A stretch of 9,775 nt of DNA from CAXMST01 sp035267205. Lineage in GTDB: Bacteria > Actinomycetota > Thermoleophilia > Solirubrobacterales > 70-9. The position numbers and the translations under genes were made by a program. Below are positions 1 to 5,528 of the stretch, piece after piece. Location of the stretch: positions 1-9,775 of the forward strand of contig DATFLZ010000220.1 of NCBI GenBank assembly GCA_035267205.1. Reading direction: 5' to 3'. Within the stretch, counting starts at the first letter, position 1. Every line of letters starts with the position of its first letter. Under the pieces are notes generated by a model. The model was not told the DNA's origin and ran no database searches. It saw nothing but the letters and a program-made list of their open reading frames with translations.

Positions 1-41
1 CCGGGCGGGCGGATCTCGCCGGCCGCCGGGGCGGTCGGAAG

Positions 42-611
42 CTAGCTGCGTGCAGGCCCCGGAGGCGGCGGCCGGCGGGCGAGACCGAATGCGAGAGGCG
101 AGAGCCCGGCGGGCCCCTGCGAGTCCCAGGCCGGCGCCGGAGCGGCCGGATCCGGAGCGGCGCCGGCCGGACGGCGTCGGGATACAGCCTCGAGCAGCAG
201 CTCGCCCGTGCGGTCGAGGGCCTCGATCAGCCACACTGCGAGCAGGCCGAGCGCCAGCGCGAGCGGGAGCAGCAGCCAGGCCGCGGCGAGTGCCTCGCCG
301 AAGGCCGCGAGCCCACCCGCGAACAGCAGCGACTCGATCAGCTCCTGGGCAGCGAAGACTGCGATCAGGCCGCCCGCGAGCGCGAACGGGGTCAGGGCGG
401 CCCGCGAGGATCCGCGGGTGGCGCCGATCAGGGGCAGCAGCAGCGAGGCCAGCGCGAGCCCGCCGGCGAGCGGGACGAGCAGCGGAACGGCCAGCTCGAG
501 ATAGCCGTGCGAGCCCACACGCGGGCCCCCGGAGAGCGCATAGGTCCCCTCATGCAGCAGCAAACCCGCTGGGACGAGTGCGGCGATCAGGCGGAGGCGC
601 GCCGCACTCAC
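42..611 (-). CDS. Four-span hypothetical membrane protein
   Basis: This is a 189-aa protein of unknown function. Hydrophobic stretches lie at about residues 5-24, 38-63, 72-96 and 106-132, so I predict four membrane helices. A cytosol-like Pro/Ala/Arg-rich tail follows from about residue 145. Polar residues sit in or beside the helices: His20-Glu21, His35-Gly-Tyr37 and Gln89-Glu90. They could bind a metal or proton, but that is inference. The start is GTG at 611-609. It overlaps the TGA stop of the upstream 66-aa gene in a GTGA arrangement, which indicates translational coupling and supports this start. I do not recognise the family with certainty. The sequence left of its stop (1-41) is GC-rich and shows no gene. 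Confidence 0.75.
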   Translation of the reverse strand: MSAARLRLIAALVPAGLLLHEGTYALSGGPRVGSHGYLELAVPLLVPLAGGLALASLLLPLIGATRGSSRAALTPFALAGGLIAVFAAQELIESLLFAGGLAAFGEALAAAWLLLPLALALGLLAVWLIEALDRTGELLLEAVSRRRPAGAAPDPAAPAPAWDSQGPAGLSPLAFGLARRPPPPGPARS

Positions 612-808
612 GGGCGACCGCCCCCACCCTCCGCCGGAGCCTGGGCCCCAGAGCCGGGGCCGTCGGCCTCGCGCTCGATCCCCGGCGGGGGATCGAGCGA
701 GGGGGCGTCGAGCGAGCTCGCGCCGCCCAGGAATACGAAGAGGACCACAGCCACGACCCCGATCACGAGGCCGAGCGCGATCCCGATCATGCGATCGGTC
801 CCGCTCAT
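608..808 (-). CDS. Small single-span membrane protein
   Basis: This is a 66-aa protein with one clear transmembrane helix at about residues 7-30, rich in Val, Ile and Gly. The remaining 35 residues are Pro/Gly/Ala-rich with acidic residues and look disordered. There is no lipobox and no obvious cleavage site, so it is probably a membrane-anchored small protein. Its stop overlaps the GTG start of the four-span protein by 4 bp, so the two form a translationally coupled pair and may act together. A TAGCCT -10-like hexamer ends 10 nt before the ATG. The function is unknown. Codon use matches the neighbours, and the coupling argues that it is real. Confidence 0.65.
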   Translation of the reverse strand: MSGTDRMIGIALGLVIGVVAVVLFVFLGGASSLDAPSLDPPPGIEREADGPGSGAQAPAEGGGGRP

Positions 809-818
809 GCCGTGACCA

Positions 819-824
819 AGGCTA
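819..824 (-). promoter_or_regulatory. Putative -10 (TAGCCT) for the 66-aa gene
   Basis: Read on the minus strand, TAGCCT ends 10 nt before the ATG at 808. With a start site about 7 nt downstream, the leader would be only about 3 nt. I see no convincing -35. The same hexamer lies at the same kind of position before ispH and the DMT transporter gene. Confidence 0.4.
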
Positions 825-831
825 GCTTGTG

Positions 832-849
832 GGCGGGTTCAGCCCCGCC
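832..849. terminator. GC-rich hairpin, possible second terminator arm
   Basis: GGCGGG at 832-837 pairs perfectly with CCCGCC at 844-849 across a 6-nt loop. It sits between the end of the TenA/PqqC-like gene and the promoter of the next minus-strand gene. No T-tract follows, so it is a candidate only. Confidence 0.3.
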
Positions 850-856
850 GGCGACC

Positions 857-871
857 GGGGCCGAAGGCCCC
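857..871 (-). terminator. Hairpin directly after the TenA/PqqC-like stop codon
   Basis: GGGGCC at 857-862 pairs with GGCCCC at 866-871 across a 3-nt loop. On the minus strand the loop reads TTC. The hairpin begins at the base after the TAG stop at 874-872. There is no downstream T-run, so termination is inferred from position and stem strength, as is common in GC-rich actinobacteria. Confidence 0.45.
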
Positions 872-1489
872 CTAGTTGACGCCGTCGAGCAGCTTCCAGT
901 TCGCGCGCATCGCGGCCTCGGCGGCCTCGACCGCACCCTCGGCGGCCTCCGGGTCGGCCGCGAGCAGGCTCGCGAGCAGCTCGCGGCCCTCGGCCGCATG
1001 CTCGACGTCCCTGCCACGGTGGACCGTGAAGTACTCGGTGCCCGGGCCCTCGGGAACGCCGTAGTGCTCGGCGAGGCCCTCCAGCTTGGTGCGCGAGATG
1101 TCGGGCTGGCCGCTCTCGATCGCGTAGAGCCGGGCGAGCGCGGCGACAGCGCCGTCCTCACGGGTCCACTCGGCCACGCAATCGGCCGTCTCGGGGTTGG
1201 CGGTCGCCGCCCGCTCGCCGCCGACCGCATCGACGAACCCGTCCCACATCGAGACGTGCTCCGCCTCCTCGCGCGCGTGATCGGCAAGCTCGGGGCGGTC
1301 GGGGAGCTCGCCCGCGACGTAGCCGGAGAGCCCGGCGATCGCCTCGACCGCCTGCCGGTACTGGCCCGAGTAGTGCGCGAGCTGATCCTCGCTGAGCGCG
1401 CCGGACGACCAGGCGACGTAAAACGGGTGCTCGAGCACGTTCCAGCGGCTGCGGGCTTCTTCGATGCGGTCCCAGACGGTCTTCTGCAC
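872..1489 (-). CDS. TenA/PqqC-fold protein, probable heme-oxygenase-like diiron oxidase
   Basis: This is a 205-aa, largely helical protein of the TenA/PqqC/CADD fold. The family hallmark is visible: HPFY at residues 21-24 near the N-terminus, then a Trp- and Tyr-rich helix. Residues matching the diiron ligand pattern of heme-oxygenase-like oxidases (CADD, SznF, UndA) are Glu74/75/77 with His78, Glu125, and His157-x3-Asp161-x2-His164. The His-x3-Asp-x2-His motif is the strongest part. Classical thiaminase TenA lacks this set, so an oxygen-dependent oxidase is more likely. The substrate is unknown. I chose GTG at 1489 because GAGGAG lies 9 nt upstream and related proteins begin just before this helix. 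In-frame starts at 1606 (GTG) and 1687 (ATG) would add low-complexity Arg-rich sequence that overlaps the divergent gene. Confidence 0.75.
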   Translation of the reverse strand: MQKTVWDRIEEARSRWNVLEHPFYVAWSSGALSEDQLAHYSGQYRQAVEAIAGLSGYVAGELPDRPELADHAREEAEHVSMWDGFVDAVGGERAATANPETADCVAEWTREDGAVAALARLYAIESGQPDISRTKLEGLAEHYGVPEGPGTEYFTVHRGRDVEHAAEGRELLASLLAADPEAAEGAVEAAEAAMRANWKLLDGVN

Positions 1490-1498
1490 GGTGGCCAA

Positions 1499-1504
1499 CT
1501 CCTC
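1499..1504 (-). promoter_or_regulatory. Shine-Dalgarno GAGGAG deciding the GTG start at 1489
   Basis: On the minus strand GAGGAG is followed by 9 nt and then GTG. It is one of the few clear ribosome binding sites in the window, where most genes lack one. It supports the short form of the TenA/PqqC-like protein. Confidence 0.5.
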
Positions 1505-1528
1505 GTAGTTCGGTCGCGAAGGGAGCGC

Positions 1529-1534
1529 AGCATA
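1529..1534 (-). promoter_or_regulatory. Putative -10 (TATGCT) for the TenA/PqqC-like gene
   Basis: TATGCT on the minus strand matches the TANNNT core well. It lies 39 nt before the GTG start, so this mRNA would have a conventional leader carrying the GAGGAG site. A TTGTCG at 1554-1549 resembles a -35, but its 14-nt spacing is short. Confidence 0.4.
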
Positions 1535-1551
1535 TCGTCGCCGAGCGACGA
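1535..1551. promoter_or_regulatory. 7-bp inverted repeat, candidate operator
   Basis: TCGTCGC at 1535-1541 and GCGACGA at 1545-1551 form a perfect 7-bp inverted repeat with a 3-bp centre. It abuts the upstream edge of the TATGCT -10 and fills the -35/-10 spacer of the TenA/PqqC-like promoter. It also lies in the divergent region shared with the thioredoxin-like gene. Because it is upstream of the predicted transcript, a protein-binding site is more likely than an RNA hairpin. The regulator is unknown. Confidence 0.35.
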
Positions 1552-1618
1552 CAACCGGGCTTGATTCCCGGTATTTGCGGAAAAGGTGGGCGCGCTCGGC
1601 GACCACGGCGCGGGGCTC

Positions 1619-1624
1619 TACGAT
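1619..1624 (+). promoter_or_regulatory. Putative -10 (TACGAT) for the thioredoxin-like gene
   Basis: TACGAT ends 8 nt before the GTG at 1633, which would place the transcript start at or next to the start codon. No clear Shine-Dalgarno precedes the GTG. This spacing is one reason for choosing that start. Confidence 0.4.
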
Positions 1625-1632
1625 GCCGCTCC

Positions 1633-2445
1633 GTGCGCCCGCATCGCCCCGACATCCCGCTACCCCCGTTTCCGCCCGGGATGCCATGGGTCGGCGAGGA
1701 GCCGAAGGCCGCGGAACGACTGACCGCGAAGGGGCCGCTGATCGTCCACTTCTTCGAGGCGGGCGAGCTGAGCAGCGTCCGCAGCCTCACCCATATCGAC
1801 CGCTGGGCGCACCACTACGCCGACGCGGGGCTGAGCACGATCGGCGTCCACACCCCACGCTCCGACCTCGCCCGCTCCCCGGAGGCCCTGGCCGCCGCGG
1901 TGGCTCGCCTCGGCCTCCGGTTCCCGGTCTGCGGCGACAACGACTACCTGGTCTGGCACGCCTACGGCTGCAAGGGCTGGCCCTCTCTGTTCCTCTGGGG
2001 CCGGGGTGGGCGCCTCCGCTGGTTCCACTTCGGGATCGCGGACCTGCCCGCCACCGAGGAGGCGATCCGCACCGAGCTACGCGGCGCCGATGAGGACCGC
2101 GAGCTGCCGGAGCCGCTCGCCGGCCCGCCCAGTGGCAAGCGCGAGCTGGCGAAGCCGAGCGACGAGGTGTTCCCCGGCGGCTCCCACGACCGGCCGTGGA
2201 CGCCCGAGCCCGGAGAGCCGCTCGAGGTCTCCTACGCGGGGGCCGGCGCCTGGGCGGCCCTGGATGGCTCGGGGACCGTCCGCGTGGGCGTCGACGGCGA
2301 GCCGGCCGACCGCAGGATCGAGGTCGAGGCTCCCGGCATGTACGAGCTCTCCGAGCACGGCAGCCACGGCATGCACGAGGTGCGGCTCGAGCTGGAGGGA
2401 GAGGTCCGCGTCTGGTCCATCGGCTTCACGCCCGGGCCGAAGTAG
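1633..2445 (+). CDS. Thioredoxin-fold protein without CxxC, DipZ-like C-terminal domain
   Basis: This 270-aa protein resembles the TlpA/DipZ-like redoxins. An N-terminal PPFPPGMPWV segment (11-20) precedes a strand LIVHFFEAG (36-44), a helix and GLSTIGVHTPRSD (66-78). FPVCGDNDYLVWHAYG (98-112) and the cis-Pro loop WPSLFLW (116-122) follow. A second beta-rich domain (about 185-270) resembles the C-terminal domain of DipZ-type proteins. The usual redox CxxC aligns with Glu45-Leu-Ser-Ser48, so the catalytic cysteines are missing. Two other cysteines, Cys100 and Cys113, remain. I see no signal peptide. The start GTG 1633 retains the conserved N-terminal segment; ATG 1681 would cut it. The epimerase gene follows after 9 bp. 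It may be a binding or scaffold protein rather than an oxidoreductase; the function is unproven. Confidence 0.75.
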   Translation: MRPHRPDIPLPPFPPGMPWVGEEPKAAERLTAKGPLIVHFFEAGELSSVRSLTHIDRWAHHYADAGLSTIGVHTPRSDLARSPEALAAAVARLGLRFPVCGDNDYLVWHAYGCKGWPSLFLWGRGGRLRWFHFGIADLPATEEAIRTELRGADEDRELPEPLAGPPSGKRELAKPSDEVFPGGSHDRPWTPEPGEPLEVSYAGAGAWAALDGSGTVRVGVDGEPADRRIEVEAPGMYELSEHGSHGMHEVRLELEGEVRVWSIGFTPGPK

Positions 2446-2448
2446 GCT
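2443..2448 (+). promoter_or_regulatory. Putative -10 (TAGGCT) overlapping the upstream stop codon
   Basis: TAGGCT ends 6 nt before the ATG at 2455. Its first three bases are the TAG stop of the thioredoxin-like gene. If used, the epimerase can be transcribed alone as a leaderless mRNA, in addition to read-through from upstream. Confidence 0.4.
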
Positions 2449-2454
2449 GAACGC

Positions 2455-3435
2455 ATGGCCGACGAGCGGACCGCATTCGTCACCGGCGCATCGGGCTTCG
2501 TCGGGGGCGCCCTGGCGGAGTCACTGCTCGCCGACGGCTGGAGGGTCAGGGCGCTGGCCCGATCCGACGGCGCCGCCGCGAAGGTCGCCGAGCGCGGCGC
2601 CGAGCCGGTGCGGGGCGACCTCGACGATCCCGGCGCGATCGCCGCCGGCGCGGACGGGTGCCGAGTCGCCTTCCACGCCGCGGCCCTGCCGGCCGAGTGG
2701 GGATCGCGGGAGGAGTTCGAGCGGGCCAACGTGCAGGGCACGGGAAACGCCCTGGCCGGCTGTCGCGAGGCGGGAGTCGAGCGCTTCGTGCACGTCGGCA
2801 CCGAGGCCGCCTGCTTCGACATGCAGCCGCTGGTCGACATCGACGAGACGGAACCCCTGAAGCCCGGCTCGAAGGTGCTCTACTCCTCGACCAAGGCCAG
2901 GGCCGAGCAGCTCGTCGTCGCCGCCAACGCGCCCGGCTTCGAGACCGTGACCCTCCGCCCCAGGCTGGTCTGGGGACCGGGTGATCCCAACATCCTGCCG
3001 GGGTTCGCCGATGCAGTCGAGACCGGGCGATTCACGTGGGTCGGTGACGGTCGCCACCTGACCTCGACGACCCACATCGACAACTGCGTGCACGGCCTGC
3101 GCCTCGCGGCCGAGCGGGGGCGACCCGGCGAGGCCTACTACGTGACCGACGGCGAGCCGGTCCGCTTCCGTCGCTTCATCACCGACCTGCTCGCGACGCG
3201 CGGGGTGACCCCGCCGGACAAGAACACACCGCGGATCGCCCTCCGCGTCCTGGCCTCGACGCTCGAGTCCGCCTGGCGCGCCTTCCCGTTCCCCGGCGAT
3301 CCCCCGATCACGCGCCTGGCCTACTTCCTGATCGCCAACGAGGTCACGATCGACATCTCCAAGGCGCGCGAGGAGCTCGGCTACGAGCCCCGGATCACCG
3401 TCGAGGAGGGCCTGGCGGCCCTCCGCAAGGACTAG
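2455..3435 (+). CDS. NAD(P)-dependent epimerase/3-beta-HSD-like SDR
   Basis: This is a 326-aa SDR of the extended or atypical class, which is the usual length. The N-terminal Rossmann motif TGASGFVG is at residues 10-17. A GDLDDP segment (54-59) and the HAAA motif (74-77) follow. The catalytic YxxxK is Tyr143-Ser-Ser-Thr-Lys147, and the position that normally holds the active-site Ser appears to be Thr116 in HVGTEA. RPRLVWGPGD (168-177) and the C-terminal AREELGYEPRITVEEGL are typical of NAD-dependent epimerase and 3-beta-hydroxysteroid dehydrogenase/isomerase families. The substrate cannot be read from sequence; a nucleotide sugar, sterol-like or isoprenoid alcohol is possible. It lies 9 bp after the thioredoxin-like gene and ends 19 bp before the convergent ispH. 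Confidence 0.88.
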   Translation: MADERTAFVTGASGFVGGALAESLLADGWRVRALARSDGAAAKVAERGAEPVRGDLDDPGAIAAGADGCRVAFHAAALPAEWGSREEFERANVQGTGNALAGCREAGVERFVHVGTEAACFDMQPLVDIDETEPLKPGSKVLYSSTKARAEQLVVAANAPGFETVTLRPRLVWGPGDPNILPGFADAVETGRFTWVGDGRHLTSTTHIDNCVHGLRLAAERGRPGEAYYVTDGEPVRFRRFITDLLATRGVTPPDKNTPRIALRVLASTLESAWRAFPFPGDPPITRLAYFLIANEVTIDISKAREELGYEPRITVEEGLAALRKD

Positions 3436-3454
3436 CCCGGACCAAGCGGCCCGA

Positions 3455-4432
3455 TCAGCCCCGCGCCGCGAGCTCGGTGCGGATCTCCTTGGGGAGCATG
3501 AAGCGCACGTCCTCGTCGACCGTACGCAGCTCGGAGACCTCGGAAGCGCCGCGCTCGCGAAAGAACTCGACGAGCGCCTCGACGAGCTCCTCGGGAGCGC
3601 TGGCGCCCGAGGTGATGCCCACCGTCTCAACGTTCTCGAGCCACGCCTCATCCACCTGGCCGGCGTTGTCGATCAGGTGCGAGGCGGTCCCGAGCTCACG
3701 GGTGACATCGACGAGCCGGTTCGAGTTCGACGAGTTCTTGGAGCCGATCACCAACACCAGATCGCACTCGCGCGCGAGTTGCTTGACGGCGAGCTGCCGG
3801 TTGGTGGTGGCGTAACAGATGTCATCGGACTTCGGCGAGGTGATGTTCGGGAACTTCTCCCGCAGCGCGGCGATGATTCCGGCGGTCTCGTCGACGGAGA
3901 GGGTCGTCTGCGTGATGAAGGCAACGCGATCGGGATCCGCGACCTCGAGGTCAGCGACGTCGTCGGCGGTTTCGACGAGGACGATCGAGTCCGGTGCCTC
4001 GCCGGTCGTGCCCTCCACCTCCTCGTGACCATCGTGGCCGATCAGCACGATCGTGTAGCCGTCGGCGGCGAACTTGCGCGCCTCGACATGGACCTTGGTC
4101 ACCAGCGGACAGGTCGCGTCGATCGTCCGCAGGTTGCGGGCGGCGGCGTTCTCGTGCACGGACGGGGAAACCCCATGAGCGCTGAAGACGACGTGAGCGC
4201 CCTCGGGCACCTCGGTCTCCTCCTCGACGAAGATCGCGCCGCGCTCGGCGAGCTGGCTGACCACATGCTTGTTGTGGACGATCTCCTTGCGAACGTAGAC
4301 GGGCGGCCCGTAGATGTCCAGCGCGTGCTCGACTGCCTGCACGGCACGATCCACTCCCGCGCAGTAACCGCGCGGAGCAGCGAGCAGCACCCGGCTGGGC
4401 GCCCGACTTCTGGGAGAAGCGGTAGCGGGCAT
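3455..4432 (-). CDS. ispH: 4-hydroxy-3-methylbut-2-enyl diphosphate reductase IspH
   Basis: This 325-aa cytoplasmic iron-sulfur enzyme catalyses the last step of the MEP pathway, reducing HMBPP to isopentenyl and dimethylallyl diphosphate. The three cluster cysteines are Cys24 (PRGYCAG), Cys108 (DATCPL) and Cys206 (DICYATTNRQ). Substrate-binding motifs are present in order: HNKH (53-56), SAHG (84-87), GHDGHEEVEGT (132-142), TQTTLS (174-179), GSKNSSNSNRL (230-240) and TSGASAPE (274-281). The length fits the family. The ATG at 4432 is preceded by GTGGGGCG, perhaps a weak ribosome site, and by TAGCCT ending 8 nt away. The RDD-protein gene upstream ends 15 bp before it, so co-transcription is possible. 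The family assignment is secure. Confidence 0.97.
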   Translation of the reverse strand: MPATASPRSRAPSRVLLAAPRGYCAGVDRAVQAVEHALDIYGPPVYVRKEIVHNKHVVSQLAERGAIFVEEETEVPEGAHVVFSAHGVSPSVHENAAARNLRTIDATCPLVTKVHVEARKFAADGYTIVLIGHDGHEEVEGTTGEAPDSIVLVETADDVADLEVADPDRVAFITQTTLSVDETAGIIAALREKFPNITSPKSDDICYATTNRQLAVKQLARECDLVLVIGSKNSSNSNRLVDVTRELGTASHLIDNAGQVDEAWLENVETVGITSGASAPEELVEALVEFFRERGASEVSELRTVDEDVRFMLPKEIRTELAARG

Positions 4433-4440
4433 CGCCCCAC

Positions 4441-4446
4441 AGGCTA
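4441..4446 (-). promoter_or_regulatory. Putative -10 (TAGCCT) for ispH
   Basis: On the minus strand TAGCCT begins one base after the TAG stop of the RDD gene (4450-4448) and ends 8 nt before the ispH ATG. It would give a leaderless or near-leaderless ispH transcript. No -35 is evident, as it would lie inside the RDD coding sequence. Confidence 0.4.
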
Positions 4447-4447
4447 G

Positions 4448-5485
4448 CTAAGAGCTCGCGCGGTCCCTGCGATCGCCGCCATCGGGCGCTCCCCCGATTC
4501 CGCCCTCGCCCCTTGCCCACTCGCGTGGCATCGAGGACCAGGGAGCGCTCGACTCGTCGTAGATCACGCTGGTCCCGGCGATCCGGTCGTGCCAGGCGCG
4601 TCGCTCCGCGGAGGGAATGATCGCGAGGAAGCCGAGACCGAAAGGGATCAGCGAGAGCGGGATCGCGAAGAGGCGCCGGATCGAGCGCCTCAGGCCGATC
4701 CCGGCACTACCGTCAGCGTCGAGGCGGATGCCCAGGAAGCGCATCCCCGGGGTCTGCCCGACCAGCGACCAGAAGGTGACGAAGAGGCTGCCGCCGATCA
4801 GCAGTCCGAGCACTGAGAAGCTCGCGATCGCAGCATCCGAGAGGCCCCTGTTCGAGCCGAACACCGCCGAGCCGATCGAGGAGAGCAGCGCCGAGCTGAC
4901 CGAGAGCACGCCGGCGACCATCGCGAGATCGATCCCCGCGGCGACGATTCGCGTGATCAGGCCGACCTGGTTCGTCTCCGCGTCCTGCTCCTTGCGCCCG
5001 AGCAGTCGGAGCAGGACGTGCTCGACCACGTCGTCGAGTGCCTCGGTCAACCTGCTGACCTGGCGCCCGATGTCGCTGATCAGCCCGAAGCCCTGCTGCG
5101 CGATCGCGGCGCGCACCTCGGGCGCCTCCGCGACCCGCTCGACCAGCATCTGGGCCTTGTCCGAGGCGAGGATCTCCTCCCAGATCCGATCGGCGGCCTC
5201 GCTGTCGATCCCCCGGGAGACCGCGTCCTCGATATCGGCGCTCGCGATCGCCCGCTCGAGCACGGTCTGCAGCTTGCCGTCCTCCGCGAGCCGGATCAGC
5301 GCCCGCTCCACGGCCGGGCTCTCCATCGCTCCCACGATCGCCTCCTCGACCGCGGCGTCCATGGCGTGATCGACTCCGGTCGCGCCGGCGATCCGCTGCC
5401 CCGCGCGGACGCCGCCGCCCAGCACCCTGGTCGCGAGATCGTCGCGGCGGCCGGACTGCTCGCTGGTAGTCGGCGGATCGGCCAT
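4448..5485 (-). CDS. RDD-family membrane protein with helical N-terminal extension
   Basis: This is a 345-aa protein with a C-terminal RDD domain (about 172-310). The Arg and Asp residues of the first helix are in GLITRIVAAGIDLAM (175-189), followed by GQTPGMRFLGIRL (243-255) and AWHDRIAGTSVIY (297-309). Hydrophobic helices lie at about 180-205, 220-242 and 272-292. RDD proteins are membrane proteins, some linked to ion or solute transport; no substrate can be named here. The first 165 residues are hydrophilic, helical and rich in Ala, Glu and Arg, with recurring phrases such as VERALIRLAE, VLERAIAS and LVERVAEAPEVRAAI. This suggests degenerate helical repeats, perhaps an oligomerisation or cytosolic docking region. 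The tail after 312 is Gly/Arg-rich. TAGACT ends 9 nt before the ATG. Confidence 0.85.
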   Translation of the reverse strand: MADPPTTSEQSGRRDDLATRVLGGGVRAGQRIAGATGVDHAMDAAVEEAIVGAMESPAVERALIRLAEDGKLQTVLERAIASADIEDAVSRGIDSEAADRIWEEILASDKAQMLVERVAEAPEVRAAIAQQGFGLISDIGRQVSRLTEALDDVVEHVLLRLLGRKEQDAETNQVGLITRIVAAGIDLAMVAGVLSVSSALLSSIGSAVFGSNRGLSDAAIASFSVLGLLIGGSLFVTFWSLVGQTPGMRFLGIRLDADGSAGIGLRRSIRRLFAIPLSLIPFGLGFLAIIPSAERRAWHDRIAGTSVIYDESSAPWSSMPREWARGEGGIGGAPDGGDRRDRASS

Positions 5486-5494
5486 CGGAGCTGG

Positions 5495-5500
5495 AGTCTA
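5495..5500 (-). promoter_or_regulatory. Putative -10 (TAGACT) for the RDD gene
   Basis: TAGACT on the minus strand ends 9 nt before the ATG at 5485, which fits a transcript starting very near the start codon. It lies just past the hairpin that follows the upstream M28-like gene, so the RDD gene probably has its own promoter. Confidence 0.4.
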
Positions 5501-5512
5501 TGGGCGCGGGCG

Positions 5513-5528
5513 GCGGGCTCCGGCCCGC
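5513..5528 (-). terminator. Hairpin immediately after the M28-like stop codon
   Basis: GCGGGC at 5513-5518 pairs with GCCCGC at 5523-5528 across a 4-nt loop. It starts at the base after the TGA stop (5531-5529) of the minus-strand M28-like gene. There is no T-tract, so this is a possible terminator judged by position. Confidence 0.4.

Noticed and set aside
50..1564. 504-aa plus-strand open frame, very Arg/Pro/Gly-rich
   Set aside because: It is antisense to the membrane-protein pair and the TenA/PqqC-like gene. Its low-complexity Arg-rich composition is what GC-rich DNA gives in a wrong frame.
1490..1687. Longer N-terminus for the TenA/PqqC-like protein, from 1606 or 1687
   Set aside because: The added residues are Arg/Ala-rich without family similarity, overlap the divergent gene's start, and ignore the GAGGAG-GTG signal at 1504-1487.
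2521..3651. 376-aa minus-strand open frame
   Set aside because: It is antisense to the epimerase, which has clear Rossmann and YxxxK motifs. The minus-strand protein shows no recognisable domain.
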